From NCBI RefSeq assembly GCF_001541225.1, contig NZ_LMTS01000324.1, positions 1 through 64,000 on the forward strand: DNA of 64,000 nt, given 5' to 3'. The stretch's first letter is position 1, and every line of letters starts with the position of its first letter. The notes below the pieces were generated by a model. That model ran no database searches, had not been told where the DNA came from, and saw only the letters and a program-made list of their open reading frames with translations. Origin of the DNA: Variovorax sp. WDL1 (GTDB lineage Bacteria; Pseudomonadota; Gammaproteobacteria; Burkholderiales; Burkholderiaceae_C). Positions 62,833 to 64,000 of the stretch are shown here, one piece after another. Position numbers and translations under genes: made by a program.

Positions 62833-63308
62833 CCATGACTTTCGAGGACTACTTCGCGCTCAACCAGTTGTACGCCGACTACGCGCGCGCCGTCGATTCC
62901 GGCAACTGGGACCTGTGGCCCGCCTTCTTCGTCGAGGACTGCAGCTACCGACTCCAGCCGCGCGAGAACCACGAGCGCGGCCTGCCACTGGCCACGCTGT
63001 CCTTCGAGAGCCGGGGCATGCTGGAGGACCGGGTCTACGGCATCCGCGAGACGCTGTTCCATGATCCCTACTACCAGCGCCACGTGGTCGGCCAGCCGCT
63101 CGTGCACAAGGTCGACGCCGACGGCACCATCCACAGCGAGGCCAACTATGCGGTGTTCCGCACCAAGCTGAGCGAGCTGTCCACGGTGTTCAACGTGGGC
63201 CGCTACATCGACACCATCGTTCGCCGGCCCGAGGGACTGAAGTTCGCGTCGCGGCTGGCGGTGTACGACAGCGAAATGATCCCCAACTCCATCATCTATC
63301 CGATCTGA
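62829..63308 (+). CDS. nagH: Ring-hydroxylating oxygenase beta subunit (NagH-like)
   Basis: A 159-residue protein of the SnoaL-like beta-subunit fold ([12 protein letters not shown] near the N-terminus, Asp-Arg-Val-Tyr-Gly-Ile-Arg-Glu-Thr). It has a structural role in the oxygenase hexamer. It overlaps the alpha gene by 4 bp (ATGA); a second ATG two codons later is an alternative start. Confidence 0.85.
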   Translation: MTMTFEDYFALNQLYADYARAVDSGNWDLWPAFFVEDCSYRLQPRENHERGLPLATLSFESRGMLEDRVYGIRETLFHDPYYQRHVVGQPLVHKVDADGTIHSEANYAVFRTKLSELSTVFNVGRYIDTIVRRPEGLKFASRLAVYDSEMIPNSIIYPI

Positions 63309-63311
63309 GAC

Positions 63312-63683
63312 ATGACAGAAAAAGAACCCGATGCCCATGGCGCTGCGCTGCGCCGCTTCCTCGACCCGGCCTATGTGCCGCTGGCCGACAACCTGGCGCA
63401 GGTGCGCGAGCGCATCGATGCGATCGATGTGCAGATCGTCGAGCTGCTGGCCGAGCGCGGCCGCTACGTGAAGGACGCGGCGCGCTTCAAGCGCGATGCC
63501 TTCCAGGTCTCGGCGCCGCAGCGCCAGCAGGAGGTGTTCGACAAGGTCCGCCGGCTGGCCGAAGAGAAAGGTGCCTATCCGGAAGTCGTCGAGGCGGCCT
63601 ACCGCGCGCTGGTGGCAGGCTTCATCGCGCGCGAGCAGCGCGACCATGCGGAGATGGTCGAGATCGGGGAGGGGCAGCCATGA
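63312..63683 (+). CDS. Chorismate-mutase-fold protein (PchB/AroQ-like)
   Basis: A 123-residue all-helical protein with Val-Arg-Glu-Arg-Ile-Asp-Ala-Ile-Asp-Val-Gln-Ile-Val-Glu-Leu-Leu and Tyr-Val-Lys-Asp-Ala-Ala-Arg-Phe-Lys. The latter is like the Tyr-Val-Lys-x-Ala-x-x-Phe-Lys of PchB, the isochorismate-pyruvate lyase that makes salicylate. It is clearly of the AroQ fold; whether it is a mutase, a lyase or a binding protein cannot be said. It sits 3 bp after the beta subunit and overlaps the next gene by 4 bp. Confidence 0.75.
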   Translation: MTEKEPDAHGAALRRFLDPAYVPLADNLAQVRERIDAIDVQIVELLAERGRYVKDAARFKRDAFQVSAPQRQQEVFDKVRRLAEEKGAYPEVVEAAYRALVAGFIAREQRDHAEMVEIGEGQP

Positions 63684-64000
63684 TGCGCCTTCGCCTTCTT
63701 CCCTTCGCGCTGCTGGCCCTGTCCGCCGTCCACGCCGCCGCGCAGGACTGGCCGCAGCGCCCGGTACGCATCGTCGTGCCGTTCGCCGCGGGTTCCTCGC
63801 CAGACATCCTGGCGCGCATCGTCAACGACAAGCTCGCGGGCCGCCTTGGCCAGCCGCTGATCGTCGACAACAAGCCGGGCGCGGGCGGCAACAGCGGCAC
63901 CGACCTCGTCGCGAAGGCGCAGCCCGACGGCCATACCTTCCTGCTATCAGTCAACGCGCCGCTGGTCTACAACACGGTGCTGTACAAGAACCTGCCGTAC
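63680..64000 (+). CDS. TctC-type (Bug family) periplasmic solute-binding protein, 5' part
   Basis: The first 107 codons, with a signal peptide (ending Val-His-Ala-Ala-Ala-Gln) and the family opening Trp-Pro-Gln-Arg-Pro-Val-Arg-Ile-Val-Val-Pro-Phe-Ala-Ala-Gly. It continues Asn-Lys-Pro-Gly-Ala-Gly-Gly-Asn and Pro-Asp-Gly-His-Thr. The window ends inside the gene. Such receptors bind carboxylates; here an aromatic acid is plausible from context. Two adjacent ATG codons can serve as start. Confidence 0.88.
   Translation, partial: MMRLRLLPFALLALSAVHAAAQDWPQRPVRIVVPFAAGSSPDILARIVNDKLAGRLGQPLIVDNKPGAGGNSGTDLVAKAQPDGHTFLLSVNAPLVYNTVLYKNLPY

Noticed and set aside
1-64000. CRISPR arrays, insertion sequences, prophage genes and tRNA genes
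   Set aside because: No regularly spaced repeats, transposase, integrase or phage structural genes were seen, and no tRNA cloverleaf other than the tRNA-like part of ssrA.

Overview
The window is high-GC DNA from a betaproteobacterium of the order Burkholderiales, most likely Comamonadaceae (Variovorax or a close relative). This is inferred from the gyrA-serC-pheA-tyrA-aroA/cmk-rpsA-ihfB-lapA-lapB gene order, the AroA-Cmk fusion, the barrel-less OmpA-family protein, the tmRNA tag (ANDERFALAA) and the style of the accessory transport operons. Nearly all of it is protein-coding. No gap between genes exceeds 300 bp, and no insertion sequence, prophage or CRISPR array is visible.

Layout. 1-1110: the C-terminal end of an autotransporter. 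1146-10491 (minus strand): a TRAP transporter (dctPQM), a fluoride channel (crcB) and a six-gene group-2 Mrp Na+/H+ antiporter (mrpAB fusion to mrpG). These are spaced as one possible operon behind a good sigma-54 promoter at 10539-10554. 10671-23275 (minus strand): the housekeeping block comEA, lapB, lapA, ihfB, rpsA, aroA-cmk, tyrA, pheA, serC, a DUF2059 protein and gyrA. 23501-26059 (plus strand): ompA, ubiG, gph and the tmRNA gene ssrA. 26211-35958: a mixed plus-strand set with a PhyH-like dioxygenase, a methyltransferase, gamma-glutamyltransferase, RsuA, a beta-propeller protein, a polysaccharide deacetylase, a fatty-acid hydroxylase, an EI24 membrane protein and a molybdopterin-binding-domain protein. 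36042-40788: the nitrogen-control locus glnA, a small secreted protein, ntrB and ntrC, with a sigma-54 promoter in front of glnA. 40814-42111 (minus strand): a lipoprotein and xth.

42215-59493 is the most unusual part. A GAF/PucR-type regulator is divergent from a 13-gene same-strand block. The block holds a branched-chain-amino-acid-type ABC importer (livKHMGF family), a class III CoA-transferase, an enoyl-CoA hydratase and a class II (degradative) HMG-CoA reductase with all four catalytic residues at the Pseudomonas mevalonii positions. It continues with a second, ribose-type ABC importer in which one permease is fused to an SMP-30/strictosidine-synthase-like propeller and followed by a second such propeller protein. 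A route for mevalonate, mevalonolactone or a related branched C5-C6 acid is the most economical reading. This is inference, and no HMG-CoA lyase lies in the window.

59552-64000: a NahR/NagR-like LysR regulator with a recognisable NahR-type operator, divergent from a salicylate-5-hydroxylase-like ring-hydroxylating oxygenase (reductase, alpha, beta). A PchB-like chorismate-mutase-fold protein and the start of a TctC-type binding protein follow.
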